Positions 24,991 through 34,125 of a stretch of 48,000 nucleotides of DNA are shown here, one piece after another (the stretch's first letter is position 1; each line of letters begins with the position of its first letter). The DNA is taken from positions 1 through 48,000 of the forward strand of contig JAPLKD010000125.1 in assembly GCA_026388245.1 (NCBI GenBank), written 5' to 3'. The stretch comes from Pseudomonadota bacterium (GTDB lineage Bacteria; Desulfobacterota; Syntrophorhabdia; Syntrophorhabdales; Syntrophorhabdaceae). The notes beneath the pieces are model-generated. The model was not told the DNA's origin and made no database searches. It was given only the letters and a program-made list of their open reading frames with translations. The position numbers and the translations under genes are program-made.

Positions 24991-25063
24991 GCCGAGGTAG
25001 CTCAGTCGGTAGAGCAGGGGACTGAAAATCCCCGTGTCGGCGGTTCAATTCCGTCCCTCGGCA
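24991..25063 (+). tRNA. tRNA-Phe (GAA)
   Basis: A full cloverleaf can be folded: acceptor GCCGAGG with CCTCGGC, D-arm GCTC...GAGC, anticodon stem GGGGA/TCCCC with loop CTGAAAA (anticodon GAA), T-arm GGCGG TTCAATT CCGTC, discriminator A. CCA is not encoded. A T-rich stretch follows and may serve as terminator. Confidence 0.96.
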
Positions 25064-25167
25064 CTTTATTTTGCCTTTTTTATAATTTATTGATGAATTT
25101 CGCTTTTTTTCTTTGTTGTGCAACAATATACACATGCCCTTACATGTATAATAATTAAAAATTATTG

Positions 25168-25194
25168 TTGACACAAATAGTGCCGTTGTATAAA
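25168..25194 (+). promoter_or_regulatory. Promoter of the efflux operon
   Basis: TTGACA at 25168-25173 and TATAAA at 25189-25194 with a 15-base spacer (or TAAACT with 17 bases). It lies upstream of the TolC-family gene, in an AT-rich gap after tRNA-Phe. Confidence 0.5.
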
Positions 25195-25210
25195 CTGAAC
25201 ATGCATTCAC

Positions 25211-25226
25211 ATGAACGATTGTTCAT
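25211..25226. promoter_or_regulatory. Palindromic operator candidate of the efflux operon
   Basis: ATGAACGATTGTTCAT is a perfect dyad (6-base arms, 4-base centre) lying 17 bases past the proposed -10 box. Form and placement suit a TetR-type repressor, as is common for efflux operons. No such regulator gene is in the window. Confidence 0.5.
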
Positions 25227-25339
25227 ATATATCGAGATGAAAAGGACTGGCTTTATTTTGAAAATTTGCCGTAACTGTAGTATAAATGAACTGTTTCAAT
25301 GTGAATCTGACACGAAAAGGGTTCCGGTTTAACATATTG

Positions 25340-26629
25340 ATGAAATTGATGAAAAAAAACCTCTTTATTTTAATTGTCTTCATTATCCTTTCCATTGTAT
25401 CTTCCCGTTCTTATTCGATAACCCTTGATGAGGCAGTCAAGAGGGCAATTGATGTTTCTTATCCCATAAAAGAGCAGAAAGAAACCGTTAAAAGAACTGA
25501 ATTTTCATACATTTCTTCCATTGACCCGTTCCTGCCAACCGTCACTATCCAGACCGGATATACGAACTATTTGTACGGAGCACCGATTACTTACACGTCA
25601 GGGTTCGCGCCCCTTGTCAAAAATGAATTTTACAATGCTACAGGCGCTATCTCTTACAGGTTATTTGATGGTGGACTGAGATATGCACAAAGGCAAGGCT
25701 CGTTTTCCCTTATGGGCAGGGAGAAGGAAAAGTTGCAGGGCATAAGGAGTGATGTCTTGTACAACGTCAGGGCAGCATTTTTTACGGCATTGGGCAAAAG
25801 AGCTGTTGTTGAGAAAAGGAACGAGGCATATGAAACAACGAAAAAATTGTATGATTTGACAAAGGCACGCTTTACAGAGGGGATAGTCAGAAAAAGCGAT
25901 GTATTGCAGGCAGAGGTAAGGGTTACTTCTTCTAAAATTGAAGTGGTTGATGCAGTAACTGATTACGAGAAATCGATGGAGGACCTGAAATCCCTTCTTT
26001 TGATAACGCCCGACGAAAAACATGATGTTGAAGGGGTGCTCGAAGCGCCACAATTCCAGGAAAGTTATCAGAGTCTGACAGAAAAAGCTATTAGAACGAG
26101 GCCCGATGTTACTTACCAGTTAAAGGAAATAGACCGCTTAACCAGTGTGTATAAGGAAAAGAAAAGCAACTGGTGGCCCAAGCTTGATGTAGGCTTGCAA
26201 CAGTCGAGACAGGATACCACATTTTTTCCCAATGGCAGAGAAGATACGGTTATGTTGAATTTTAGCTACCCTCTCTTTGATGGTGTTGGAAGGTATTACA
26301 ACATGGAAGGCGCCCAAAAGGATGTTAATGCTGCGAAATACAAGCTTGAAGAAATAAAGAGAAATGTGAAACTCGATATCATAAAAGCATACAAGGATTT
26401 AACATTGAGTCTGGAAAATATCAGGATGTATGACGAATTACTGAGAGAGGCGACGATGAATTTCAATCAGGCCGTTGGTGAATACAAGGCAGGAAAGGGC
26501 GATATTCTCACATTGATACAGGCAGAAAAGGATTGGGCAAAGGCAAAAGAAAACCTTGTTGTGTCAATGTATAAATCAAATAATGCCCTTGCTTACCTTC
26601 AGAAGGTATCCTATTTGGACGGGAATTGA
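25340..26629 (+). CDS. TolC-family outer membrane efflux protein
   Basis: About 429 residues from ATG 25340 (25349 is also possible). Signal peptide MKKNLFILIVFIILSIVSS, then ITLDEAVKRAIDVSYPI, the usual first helix of OEP-type proteins, and two OEP repeats with long coiled-coil helices (e.g. IQAEKDWAKAKENLVV near the end). It forms the outer-membrane tunnel of a tripartite pump. The adaptor, ATPase and two permeases follow without gaps. Confidence 0.9.
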   Translation: MKLMKKNLFILIVFIILSIVSSRSYSITLDEAVKRAIDVSYPIKEQKETVKRTEFSYISSIDPFLPTVTIQTGYTNYLYGAPITYTSGFAPLVKNEFYNATGAISYRLFDGGLRYAQRQGSFSLMGREKEKLQGIRSDVLYNVRAAFFTALGKRAVVEKRNEAYETTKKLYDLTKARFTEGIVRKSDVLQAEVRVTSSKIEVVDAVTDYEKSMEDLKSLLLITPDEKHDVEGVLEAPQFQESYQSLTEKAIRTRPDVTYQLKEIDRLTSVYKEKKSNWWPKLDVGLQQSRQDTTFFPNGREDTVMLNFSYPLFDGVGRYYNMEGAQKDVNAAKYKLEEIKRNVKLDIIKAYKDLTLSLENIRMYDELLREATMNFNQAVGEYKAGKGDILTLIQAEKDWAKAKENLVVSMYKSNNALAYLQKVSYLDGN

Positions 26630-26631
26630 CT

Positions 26632-27771
26632 ATGAAATTGACAAAAAAACGTGTCGTAGGGATTGTTTTAATTGTTTTAATAGTAATTATAGTGGCCCTT
26701 GTTGTTTTTTATTTTACCGGCAAACGGGGCAAATCAGAGAAGATCAGCGGTGAGGTGTTTACCGTTAAAAAAGGCAATGTGACAAATTTTGCCGAGCAGA
26801 CGGGTATCATAAAGGCACAGGTAGGCGCTATTGTAAAAGTAGGTACAAGGGCTACCGGTGAACTTATCCGGCTTAGATACCAGGTAGGTGATTATGTAAA
26901 GAAAGGTGAGCTCATTGCGAAAATTGATGACAGGGAGAAGCTTGCGAACATAAGGAACCTCCAGGCCGCAATAGATGAGCAGAAAAAGGATTTAGCCGCT
27001 AAAGAAGCACAGTATCAATACAGCAAGATAAATTATGAGAGGGAAGAGCGGCTTTTAAAACAGGAATTTACAACAAGGGACAGTGTTGACAAGGCGAAGA
27101 GAGAGCTTGATGTATCGGTAGCCCAGGTAGAACTTGGAAAGGCCAAAGTAGTTGAAGCCATGGAAAGCCTGAAAGCCCTTGAGGTTTCGTTAAGTTATTA
27201 TAAGATTTATGCCCCCATTTCCGGATATGTTTCACAGGTGACAACCCAGGAAGGCGAGACGGTTGTGGCAGGTCTTGCTGCGGTAAATCTTATTACAGTC
27301 ATTGATGCTTCAAAGCTGGAGATGTGGATATATGTCGATGAAACAGACATCGGCAGGGTAAAGCCCGGCTTGAAGGTGGAATACTGGGTCGATGCATACA
27401 GAGACAAGCGGTTTCCAGGAAATATCAACCTTATCTATCCGCAGCCTGAAGTTAAGGAAAATATCGTCTATTACCTTGCCATAGTAAAGATAGACCCAAA
27501 AGATACAACGTTCCTGAAACCGGAAATGACCGCCCACGTGAGGATTATTATAAGTGAAAAAACAGATGTGTTAATTGTCCCGAATGGCGCTGTACGTTTT
27601 GAAGACGGGAAAAATGTTGTTTATGTAAAGGCAAAAGACAAAACTGAGCGGAAAGAAGTAACGCCGGGTATCAGGGATGACAAGTCTACCGAAATTGTTG
27701 CAGGACTCAGCGAAGGAGAGCGTGTTGTAATCCCTGTAGTAAAAAGGCTTGCGCCGGGCGCCAAAAAGTGA
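26632..27771 (+). CDS. Periplasmic adaptor (membrane fusion protein), MacA-like
   Basis: A 379-residue protein with an N-terminal membrane anchor (residues ~8-27). The lipoyl-type half motifs (VKVGTRATGELIRLRYQVGD, IYAPISGYVSQVTTQEGETV) flank a coiled-coil hairpin (~100-185), followed by beta-barrel and membrane-proximal domains. It links TolC to the inner-membrane ABC transporter. It starts two bases after the TolC stop and overlaps the ATPase gene by four bases. Confidence 0.9.
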   Translation: MKLTKKRVVGIVLIVLIVIIVALVVFYFTGKRGKSEKISGEVFTVKKGNVTNFAEQTGIIKAQVGAIVKVGTRATGELIRLRYQVGDYVKKGELIAKIDDREKLANIRNLQAAIDEQKKDLAAKEAQYQYSKINYEREERLLKQEFTTRDSVDKAKRELDVSVAQVELGKAKVVEAMESLKALEVSLSYYKIYAPISGYVSQVTTQEGETVVAGLAAVNLITVIDASKLEMWIYVDETDIGRVKPGLKVEYWVDAYRDKRFPGNINLIYPQPEVKENIVYYLAIVKIDPKDTTFLKPEMTAHVRIIISEKTDVLIVPNGAVRFEDGKNVVYVKAKDKTERKEVTPGIRDDKSTEIVAGLSEGERVVIPVVKRLAPGAKK

Positions 27772-28442
27772 TCACACTTAAAAACATCAGAAAAAGCTAT
27801 TTCGTCGGCGAGAGAGAACTTCCGATTCTCAAAGGAATAGACCTTGAGATAAAGCATGGGGAGTTTGTAATCCTCATGGGTGTTTCCGGATCAGGCAAGA
27901 CAACCCTCATGAATATTATCGGTCTCCTTGATAAGCAGACGGAGGGTCAATTTTATTTTATGGATACCAGCGTTGAAGGCCTTGATGATGAAGCGCTTGC
28001 GGGCTTCAGAAACAGGCATATCGGATTTGTATTCCAGCAGTTCTTCCTTCTTCCCTACCTCAATGCCATTGAAAATGTCTTAATCCCCATGGTCTATTCA
28101 GAAAAGGAGATAAAACACCCGCGAGACAAGGCAAGGCATTTACTCGACAGGTTTGGCCTTCTTGAAAGGATATATAACCGTCCCTCACAGCTTTCCGGGG
28201 GCGAGCAGCAGAGGGTTGCCATAGCAAGGGCCCTCATAAATGATCCCGACCTCATTCTCGCAGACGAGCCTACCGGAGCGCTTGACTCAAAAACAGGAAA
28301 TGAAATCATGGAGCTTTTTCGCATGCTCAATGAGGATGGCAAGACCGTTATGGTTGTTACCCATGACCCAAAACTCGCATCCTACGGGAGAAGACTGATA
28401 AGGATAGAGGATGGGACTATCTCAGAAGATATCACAACTTAG
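27768..28442 (+). CDS. ABC transporter ATPase, MacB/LolD class
   Basis: A 224-residue ATPase starting at GTG 27768. Walker A GVSGSGKTT, signature LSGGEQQR and Walker B LILADEP are intact, with the TGALDSKTG D-loop typical of the MacB-LolD-FtsE class, which drives mechanotransmission rather than direct transport. It would serve the two following permeases. Confidence 0.93.
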   Translation: MITLKNIRKSYFVGERELPILKGIDLEIKHGEFVILMGVSGSGKTTLMNIIGLLDKQTEGQFYFMDTSVEGLDDEALAGFRNRHIGFVFQQFFLLPYLNAIENVLIPMVYSEKEIKHPRDKARHLLDRFGLLERIYNRPSQLSGGEQQRVAIARALINDPDLILADEPTGALDSKTGNEIMELFRMLNEDGKTVMVVTHDPKLASYGRRLIRIEDGTISEDITT

Positions 28443-29634
28443 AGAATTTTTAGAAGAAACCTTAAAGATCCTTTACTACTACAGGAGCAGGGTGGTATTT
28501 TCCTTCTCCGGTGTTGCCCTCGGGATCCTTTCCATCTGTGTCATTGTAACTACAATTGATGGTGCAAATAAGAAGGCCTATGAAATTTTCGAAGCCCTGG
28601 GACCGGATTCCATCATGATCTTCAGTGGAAGCGAGAGACAGCGTACGGCAAGGGAAAGGGTCAATACATTAACGGTCAGCGACGCGGATTTGCTTCAGAG
28701 GATTGGAGGCATTTACGATGTTTTAAAGGTCTTTCAGGTGAGAGGTGTCAACATGAAATATCGGGACAGGAAATGGCAGACACAGGTTGTCGGGGGAACC
28801 GAAAATTACTTTACATCCTTTAAGTGGGCATTGCAGAGCGGTTCATACTTTTCCCGTGAAGCATATGACAATGCAGAGGCAGAATGTGTGATCGGTGCAA
28901 AGGTTTCCGAAGAGTTGTTCAAAGGTGAAAATGCCATCGGCAAGGTCATACAAATCGGTCAGTTGCCCACAAAGGTTGCAGGTGTCCTTGAGGAGAGGGG
29001 CGGCTCTGTCGGCGGCCCCAACATGGATGACAGGGTGATTATGCCGTTGACCACCGTTATGAGCAGACTTTCCAATGAAAAGCGGTTTCTCAGCATGATA
29101 CGATTAAAGACAAACAGGGATGTGGATGCAACCATTGAAGATGTGAAAATGGTGCTCCGGAACAACCATGGCATACCGGAGGGGAGCGAAGACAATTTCA
29201 TGACGAGAAGCTCAAAGGACATTCTCCAGTTTGTTTCTGTAATTTCCGGTTCGCTCTTTTTGTTCCTCGGAACTGCATCGATTGTTGCGCTTGTGGTAAG
29301 CGGATTTGTGCTTGCCAACCTTTTTTACCTTACGATTCAAGAGAGAAAAAAGGATATAGGCATCAGAAGGGCATACGGGGCAACGAGAAAAGGCATCCTG
29401 CTCTCTTTTCTCTTTGAATCGGTATTTATTACCATCCTTGGAGGAATCGCCGGGGTATTGCTGAGCATTGCCCTTGAAGGCACCTTTGAGAAGCTTTTTG
29501 ATATCCCTATGGAATTTTCATTTAAGGTTGTTATTTTTGCACTGGTTTTCAGCTTCCTTACAGGAGTTTTGTCTGGTCTGAAGCCGGCATTGAAGGCGAG
29601 CAGAATCGAGCCCATTGAGGCCATTCGCGGATGA
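28411..29634 (+). CDS. MacB/FtsX-type permease, first of two
   Basis: A 407-residue protein: short cytoplasmic N terminus, one helix (~25-45), a large periplasmic MacB_PCD-type domain (~50-270) and three C-terminal helices with QERKKDIGIRRAYGATRKGI, the FtsX coupling motif. The start overlaps the ATPase gene by 32 bases and is preceded by AGGATAGAGG. It ends four bases into the next permease gene. Confidence 0.88.
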   Translation: MGLSQKISQLREFLEETLKILYYYRSRVVFSFSGVALGILSICVIVTTIDGANKKAYEIFEALGPDSIMIFSGSERQRTARERVNTLTVSDADLLQRIGGIYDVLKVFQVRGVNMKYRDRKWQTQVVGGTENYFTSFKWALQSGSYFSREAYDNAEAECVIGAKVSEELFKGENAIGKVIQIGQLPTKVAGVLEERGGSVGGPNMDDRVIMPLTTVMSRLSNEKRFLSMIRLKTNRDVDATIEDVKMVLRNNHGIPEGSEDNFMTRSSKDILQFVSVISGSLFLFLGTASIVALVVSGFVLANLFYLTIQERKKDIGIRRAYGATRKGILLSFLFESVFITILGGIAGVLLSIALEGTFEKLFDIPMEFSFKVVIFALVFSFLTGVLSGLKPALKASRIEPIEAIRG

Positions 29635-30854
29635 TATATTCGCTCAAATTCTATCTGAAAATAGCCCTGCGAAACCTCGTTGTCCACAAGGCAAGGATGA
29701 TGCTTGCCCTCCTTGGTATACTCTTTGCTGTCATGAGTCTCGTTGCTTTCGGGAATATCAGCAGCGGCATGAAACGGAAAATTGATGATGAGATTGGCAG
29801 GTTCGGGAAAAATCTTGTTATCCTCAGGGCCAGTCTTGTCTTTCAGGCGGGGCGTGCAACAAAACAGTTTTCAGAGTCAAGGACCCTGAAGCTTTCAGAT
29901 ATAAAGCGAATTAAGGAGTCATTGCAAGGCATAGATGAGATTGCCCCGTATTATGATGCGACGTATCCTGCACGCTATGAGGATAAAACGCTCAGGGTGA
30001 GTGTGATAGGCGTGACGGATAACATTTTTTCCATAAAAAATACAAACCTTCTCATGGGCAGGTACTTCACAAAAGATGATGATCGTACTACAGAAAAAAA
30101 GGTTGTTGTGGGATATAAGGTGTACGACAACCTTTTTGATTTGAAGGACCCCATCGGCAAATACATTCTTCTCTTCAGTGTGCCTACCGAAATTATCGGT
30201 GTCATGGAAGAAAAGGGTACGGATTTGACAGGTCAGGATCAGGACATTATTGTGTATATCCCGCTGAATACTTTTATGAGACGGTATAGCAACATTGATT
30301 ATATCAAGGGCGCCTATATACAGGCACAGGATGGCGCACCGCTCAACGAGATGAAGGCGAGACTCAGGGTATTTGTAAGGAAGATCCATAACATGAAAAC
30401 CAGCGAGAAAGACGATTTTTCAGTCTTTACCATGGAAGATATATTAAAGACGAGGGAAGAGGGGATACGCCTTGTAACTGTTCTGACCATTATTGCCTCG
30501 ACGGTATCATTTCTCATAGGGGGGCTGGGCATTTTTGCCATTATGCTCCTTTCCGTTTCTGAACGGAAGATGGAGATCGGCATCAGGAGGGTTGTTGGCT
30601 CAAAGAAAAGGGATATTGTCCTCCAGTTTCTCACCGAATCGGTTATTGTGGCCTTGATAGGCGGCGCCTTCGGCGTTGCCGTTGGTTTTGTCATTACCAT
30701 CATAGTAGACTATTTCGGGGGATTTCCCATTATGTTCGGATTGCAGAATATTTTCATTTCCCTTTTCATAAGTATGATCGTAGGTATCCTCGCAGGTATC
30801 TATCCTGCCATCCAGGGTACCAAATACGAGCCGGTGAAGGCACTGTACTCATGA
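29631..30854 (+). CDS. MacB/FtsX-type permease, second of two
   Basis: Also 407 residues with the same layout as its upstream neighbour, but clearly divergent in sequence (ERKMEIGIRRVVGSKKRDI coupling motif). Together they suggest a heterodimeric permease sharing one ATPase, in contrast with E. coli MacB, where ATPase and permease are fused and form a homodimer. Substrate is unknown. Last gene of the efflux operon. Confidence 0.88.
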   Translation: MIYSLKFYLKIALRNLVVHKARMMLALLGILFAVMSLVAFGNISSGMKRKIDDEIGRFGKNLVILRASLVFQAGRATKQFSESRTLKLSDIKRIKESLQGIDEIAPYYDATYPARYEDKTLRVSVIGVTDNIFSIKNTNLLMGRYFTKDDDRTTEKKVVVGYKVYDNLFDLKDPIGKYILLFSVPTEIIGVMEEKGTDLTGQDQDIIVYIPLNTFMRRYSNIDYIKGAYIQAQDGAPLNEMKARLRVFVRKIHNMKTSEKDDFSVFTMEDILKTREEGIRLVTVLTIIASTVSFLIGGLGIFAIMLLSVSERKMEIGIRRVVGSKKRDIVLQFLTESVIVALIGGAFGVAVGFVITIIVDYFGGFPIMFGLQNIFISLFISMIVGILAGIYPAIQGTKYEPVKALYS

Positions 30855-30859
30855 TAATG

Positions 30860-30957
30860 GCAGAAGATAGAAGACAGAAGATAGAGGACAGAGAACGACA
30901 GTTTTGAGTGTTGAGTTTTGAGTTTTCAACCTTGAACCTTGAACATAGAACCTTGAA
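30860..30957 (+). repeat. Heptameric repeat array with three unit types
   Basis: Fourteen units in one unbroken 7-base phase, shifting from acagaag/atagaag, through ttttgag/tgttgag, to ccttgaa/catagaa. It occupies the gap between the efflux operon and the carbonic anhydrase gene. Confidence 0.88.
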
Positions 30958-30979
30958 CCGAATTTACAGGAGAACACAT

Positions 30980-31513
30980 ATGCTATACAGTTTTGATGGA
31001 AAAGAACCAAGGGTGGGCAAGGACACATATGTAAGTGAGCACGCCCTTGTTGTCGGAGATGTGCAAATAGGGGATGAGTGCTATATAGGGCATGGCGTTA
31101 TACTTCGTGGTGATTACGGTACCATCGAGATTGCTTCGGGCACTGCCGTTGAAGAGGGGGTTGTTGTTCATGCCCCGCCAAATAAAGTCTGCAGCATCGG
31201 CGAAAGGGTTACTATCGGCCATGGAGCTATCATTCATTCAGCGATCATCGGGCGGATGAGCGTCATAGGTATGGGCGCCGTTCTGAGCATCTATTCGGAA
31301 ATCGGTGAAAATACCATTGTGGCAGAAGGGAGTGTGGTGAAGATGCGGCAGGTGATACCCGGCGGCGTTGTGGCAGGAGGAAATCCCGCAAAGGTGATAC
31401 GTAAGATAGCCCCGAAAGATGAAGAATACTGGGGCATGGCCAAGCGACTCTATATCGACCTCGCCAGAAAATATCTTGGCATTGGAATGAAGAAAATGCT
31501 GAGTAAAACTTAA
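30980..31513 (+). CDS. Gamma-class carbonic anhydrase-like protein
   Basis: A 177-residue left-handed beta-helix protein of the PaaY/YrdA/CamH group, with hexapeptide repeats and three His for zinc: VVVHAPP, TIGHGAIIHSAII. The start at 30980 follows AGGAGAA. It may hydrate CO2, useful beside biotin or CO2-releasing decarboxylases, but many members have no proven activity. A longer frame back to 30908 runs through the repeat array and is rejected. Confidence 0.85.
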   Translation: MLYSFDGKEPRVGKDTYVSEHALVVGDVQIGDECYIGHGVILRGDYGTIEIASGTAVEEGVVVHAPPNKVCSIGERVTIGHGAIIHSAIIGRMSVIGMGAVLSIYSEIGENTIVAEGSVVKMRQVIPGGVVAGGNPAKVIRKIAPKDEEYWGMAKRLYIDLARKYLGIGMKKMLSKT

Positions 31514-31542
31514 TATCATAAAATTGCAATAAAATCAAATGC

Positions 31543-32325
31543 TTAAAACTTTATTGATATTCCGCCGGTAAAGATAAGGTTATATCCAGGATCATTCAAG
31601 CTGCGTTTTACGCCAAGATCGAGATCAATTCTGTCTGAAAGCGAGTAAACGAAACCACCCAGGAGAAAAACGGGATCAATACAGGAGTCTGTGTCAGGGC
31701 TTGTGTCAACTCCGATATTTCCTACAATTTTGAATTTTTTAGTGATCTTCCATTCCCCTGCAAGTGATGTGTGCAACAGATTCTCTCTTGCATCATACCT
31801 GTTTTCATTTCTCAAATAGCCAAGATTTAAATGAAATGCAGCATGTTTGAACTCCTTCGTGCCTATGAGATAGAGCCTGTATCGCACCTCTCCGGTTCCA
31901 AGCCTGACATCCCCGCCCCCCAGGCCTTTTGTGTAATTCCCGGTCGGAGCGATAATACCCGGTTTGATCGCAAGACTCAGGCCATTTTTATCTTCATGGA
32001 AGCGCCATTTCACTTCTATCAAAGTGTCAGTGATACCCTCCGGTGAGCTTGTATTGCCTAAATTATCAATCTGGAAGTTTTGATATCCTGAAGAGACAAT
32101 AAGATCGATATTGTTTTTTATCCCGTAATCTAATTCCACAGTTATTGATTTTTTGTTTACTGTTACACCTTCATCATCGTCATGGGAATATTCTCCACCG
32201 ATCTGAAGCTGATATTTCCCTTTTCCCTGCGTGTTTGCATCGTCTGTAATCAAAGGCCGTCCGGCAAATGCAGTTCCGGAGAACATGAGAATGATGAGTA
32301 AAATGGTGAGTGCTTTAACCGGCAT
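31543..32325 (-). CDS. MetA-pathway-of-phenol-degradation family outer membrane protein
   Basis: A 260-residue secreted beta-barrel: signal peptide ending FSGTAFAG, the motif RPLITDDANTQGKGKYQLQI close to the mature start (as in PF13557), alternating strands, and a C-terminal Phe. The family is linked to uptake of hydrophobic compounds, although its members are diverse. It is convergent with the carbonic anhydrase gene and divergent from the TPP enzyme gene. Confidence 0.75.
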   Translation of the reverse strand: MPVKALTILLIILMFSGTAFAGRPLITDDANTQGKGKYQLQIGGEYSHDDDEGVTVNKKSITVELDYGIKNNIDLIVSSGYQNFQIDNLGNTSSPEGITDTLIEVKWRFHEDKNGLSLAIKPGIIAPTGNYTKGLGGGDVRLGTGEVRYRLYLIGTKEFKHAAFHLNLGYLRNENRYDARENLLHTSLAGEWKITKKFKIVGNIGVDTSPDTDSCIDPVFLLGGFVYSLSDRIDLDLGVKRSLNDPGYNLIFTGGISIKF

Positions 32326-32483
32326 CTTGCCTTTATTAAGCCTTTACGAGCAGTTTTTTGTCAAACTGTTTCTTATTTTTTCAAAACTCTTTTCTTGATT
32401 AAACAACGCTGAAACCTTATATTAAATCGAATCATCGATGAATTATAAAAAAGACCTCATTGAAAGAGAAGCTGGTTTAAGAT

Positions 32484-34034
32484 ATGAACGGCGCTGAAAT
32501 TATAATAAAGACAGCACGCGCGGCAGGTGTTGAGGTATGTTTTGTCAATGCCGGCACCACGGAGATACCACTTGTTGCTGCCTTTGATTCAGAACCAGGG
32601 ATTCGGGCCATTCTCGGGGTGTTTGAAGGGGTATGCACCGGTGCAGCCGACGGGTATGGCCGGATGCTGGATAAACCTGCCATGACGCTCCTTCACCATG
32701 GGCCGGGTTTTGCCAATGGTATTGCTAACCTCCACAATGCGAGGCGCGCACAGACGCCTTTGCTCAATATTATAGGTGACCATGCAACTTGGCACCGCCA
32801 TGCCGATCCGCCATTGGCAATGGATATTGAAGCGCTGGCAGGCAGCGTGTCCGGATGGTTTAAAAACTGCAATTCTGTTGAAATGTTGTCTCAGGATGTG
32901 GCTGATGCTATTGCTGCCACGATGTATGGCCGGATAGCCAGCCTGATTGTGCCCCATGACCTTCAATTGAGTGAGTGGAAAAATACAAAGGCTGTTTCAC
33001 CGGAATTTTCCTATGACCCTGTTGATACAGATACAATCGAAAGGGCAGCCGGTTTTTTACGATCCGGAAAAAAGACGGCTGTTATATTAGGTGGGCGGGC
33101 ACTGAGAAGGCGAGGCCTGGAGGTTGCAGGTCGCATTAAAGCCGCTACCGGATGTGATCTTTTTGCAGGATCATTCCCCGGTTATATGGAGCGGGGCGCA
33201 GGGTTTCCGGATGTGGTGCGAATTCCCTATTTTCCTGAAGGGGCAATCGAAATGCTGTCCCGGTATGAAGCGGTAATTCTGGCAGGCGCAAAGGAACCTG
33301 TAACTTTCTTTGGTTATAACGGGGTGCCAAGCTTTATTCTGGCGCATAACCAGCAAAAGGTCTCGATTGGCATGGGAAAAGAGAATATTGTAGAAGCTAT
33401 GGGATATCTGGCTGACCTCCTGAGAGCCCCAAAAAATATGAAGGCTATGGATGGAATAGTAACAAAATTAAATCGCCCACCACTCCTTGGGGGTGCATTG
33501 ACACCTGAAAAGGCGTGTATTATCCTCGCTGCATTACAGCCTGAAGATGCAATTATAGTGGATGAAGGACTTACTTCGACATTGTCGTATTACCCCCTTA
33601 CGGCAGGTTTGCCTCCCCACAGTATGATGACAATAGCAGGAGGCTCCATTGGCTACGGGATCCCTTGCTCTGTTGGTGCAGCCATTGCCTGCCCGGACAG
33701 GACAGTGATCAATTTTCAGGCTGATGGAAGCGCATTATACACCTTACAGGGCCTCTGGACTGAAGCTCGGGAATCTTTAAATGTGACAACGCTCATGTGC
33801 TCAAACAGGAGCTACAATATTTTAAAAATGGAACTTGTGCGGGCAGGTATCAAATCGCCTGGTAAAAGCATGCAATCGCTTATCGAGCTTGATAATCCGA
33901 CCATCGACTGGGTAAAAATCGCAGAAGGATTCGGTGTTCCAGCCGTATCTGTCAATATGGTAGAAGAGCTGGCAAGGGAGATTGGTAAGGCTCTGGCCGA
34001 ACCCGGACCGCATTTGATAGAGATGATGTTTTAG
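32484..34034 (+). CDS. Thiamine pyrophosphate-dependent enzyme, acetolactate synthase/benzoylformate decarboxylase-like
   Basis: A 516-residue three-domain TPP enzyme. The N-terminal VFEGVCTGAADGYGRM contains the Glu that activates the cofactor; the C-terminal cofactor motif is FQADGSALYTLQGL...CSNRSYNI, with ADGS in place of the usual GDGS. It is shorter than typical IlvB (~560) and has no small regulatory subunit gene next to it, so a decarboxylase or an alternative carboligase is at least as likely as branched-chain amino acid synthesis. Confidence 0.8.
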   Translation: MNGAEIIIKTARAAGVEVCFVNAGTTEIPLVAAFDSEPGIRAILGVFEGVCTGAADGYGRMLDKPAMTLLHHGPGFANGIANLHNARRAQTPLLNIIGDHATWHRHADPPLAMDIEALAGSVSGWFKNCNSVEMLSQDVADAIAATMYGRIASLIVPHDLQLSEWKNTKAVSPEFSYDPVDTDTIERAAGFLRSGKKTAVILGGRALRRRGLEVAGRIKAATGCDLFAGSFPGYMERGAGFPDVVRIPYFPEGAIEMLSRYEAVILAGAKEPVTFFGYNGVPSFILAHNQQKVSIGMGKENIVEAMGYLADLLRAPKNMKAMDGIVTKLNRPPLLGGALTPEKACIILAALQPEDAIIVDEGLTSTLSYYPLTAGLPPHSMMTIAGGSIGYGIPCSVGAAIACPDRTVINFQADGSALYTLQGLWTEARESLNVTTLMCSNRSYNILKMELVRAGIKSPGKSMQSLIELDNPTIDWVKIAEGFGVPAVSVNMVEELAREIGKALAEPGPHLIEMMF

Positions 34035-34125
34035 CGTAGAGCGGAGAGCGTAGAGCAGATAGTTTTAAATCCTCTACGCCTGTCCTCGCGTAGCGGGGGC
34101 TAAACGCTCTATGCTCTACGCTAAG
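34035..34125. repeat. Heptameric repeat array running into the next coding start
   Basis: Thirteen units in phase: cgtagag, cggagag, cgtagag, cagatag on the left; tcctcta, cgctcta, tgctcta, cgctaag on the right, complementary to the left. In the centre is CCTCGC-gta-GCGGGG. The ATG of the next gene (34111) lies inside the array. Confidence 0.85.

Noticed and set aside
24875-25210. Long N-terminal extension of the DUF1015 gene
   Set aside because: The frame passes antisense through tRNA-Phe and past the family-specific start MPEQYTKPF; the extension is not protein-like.
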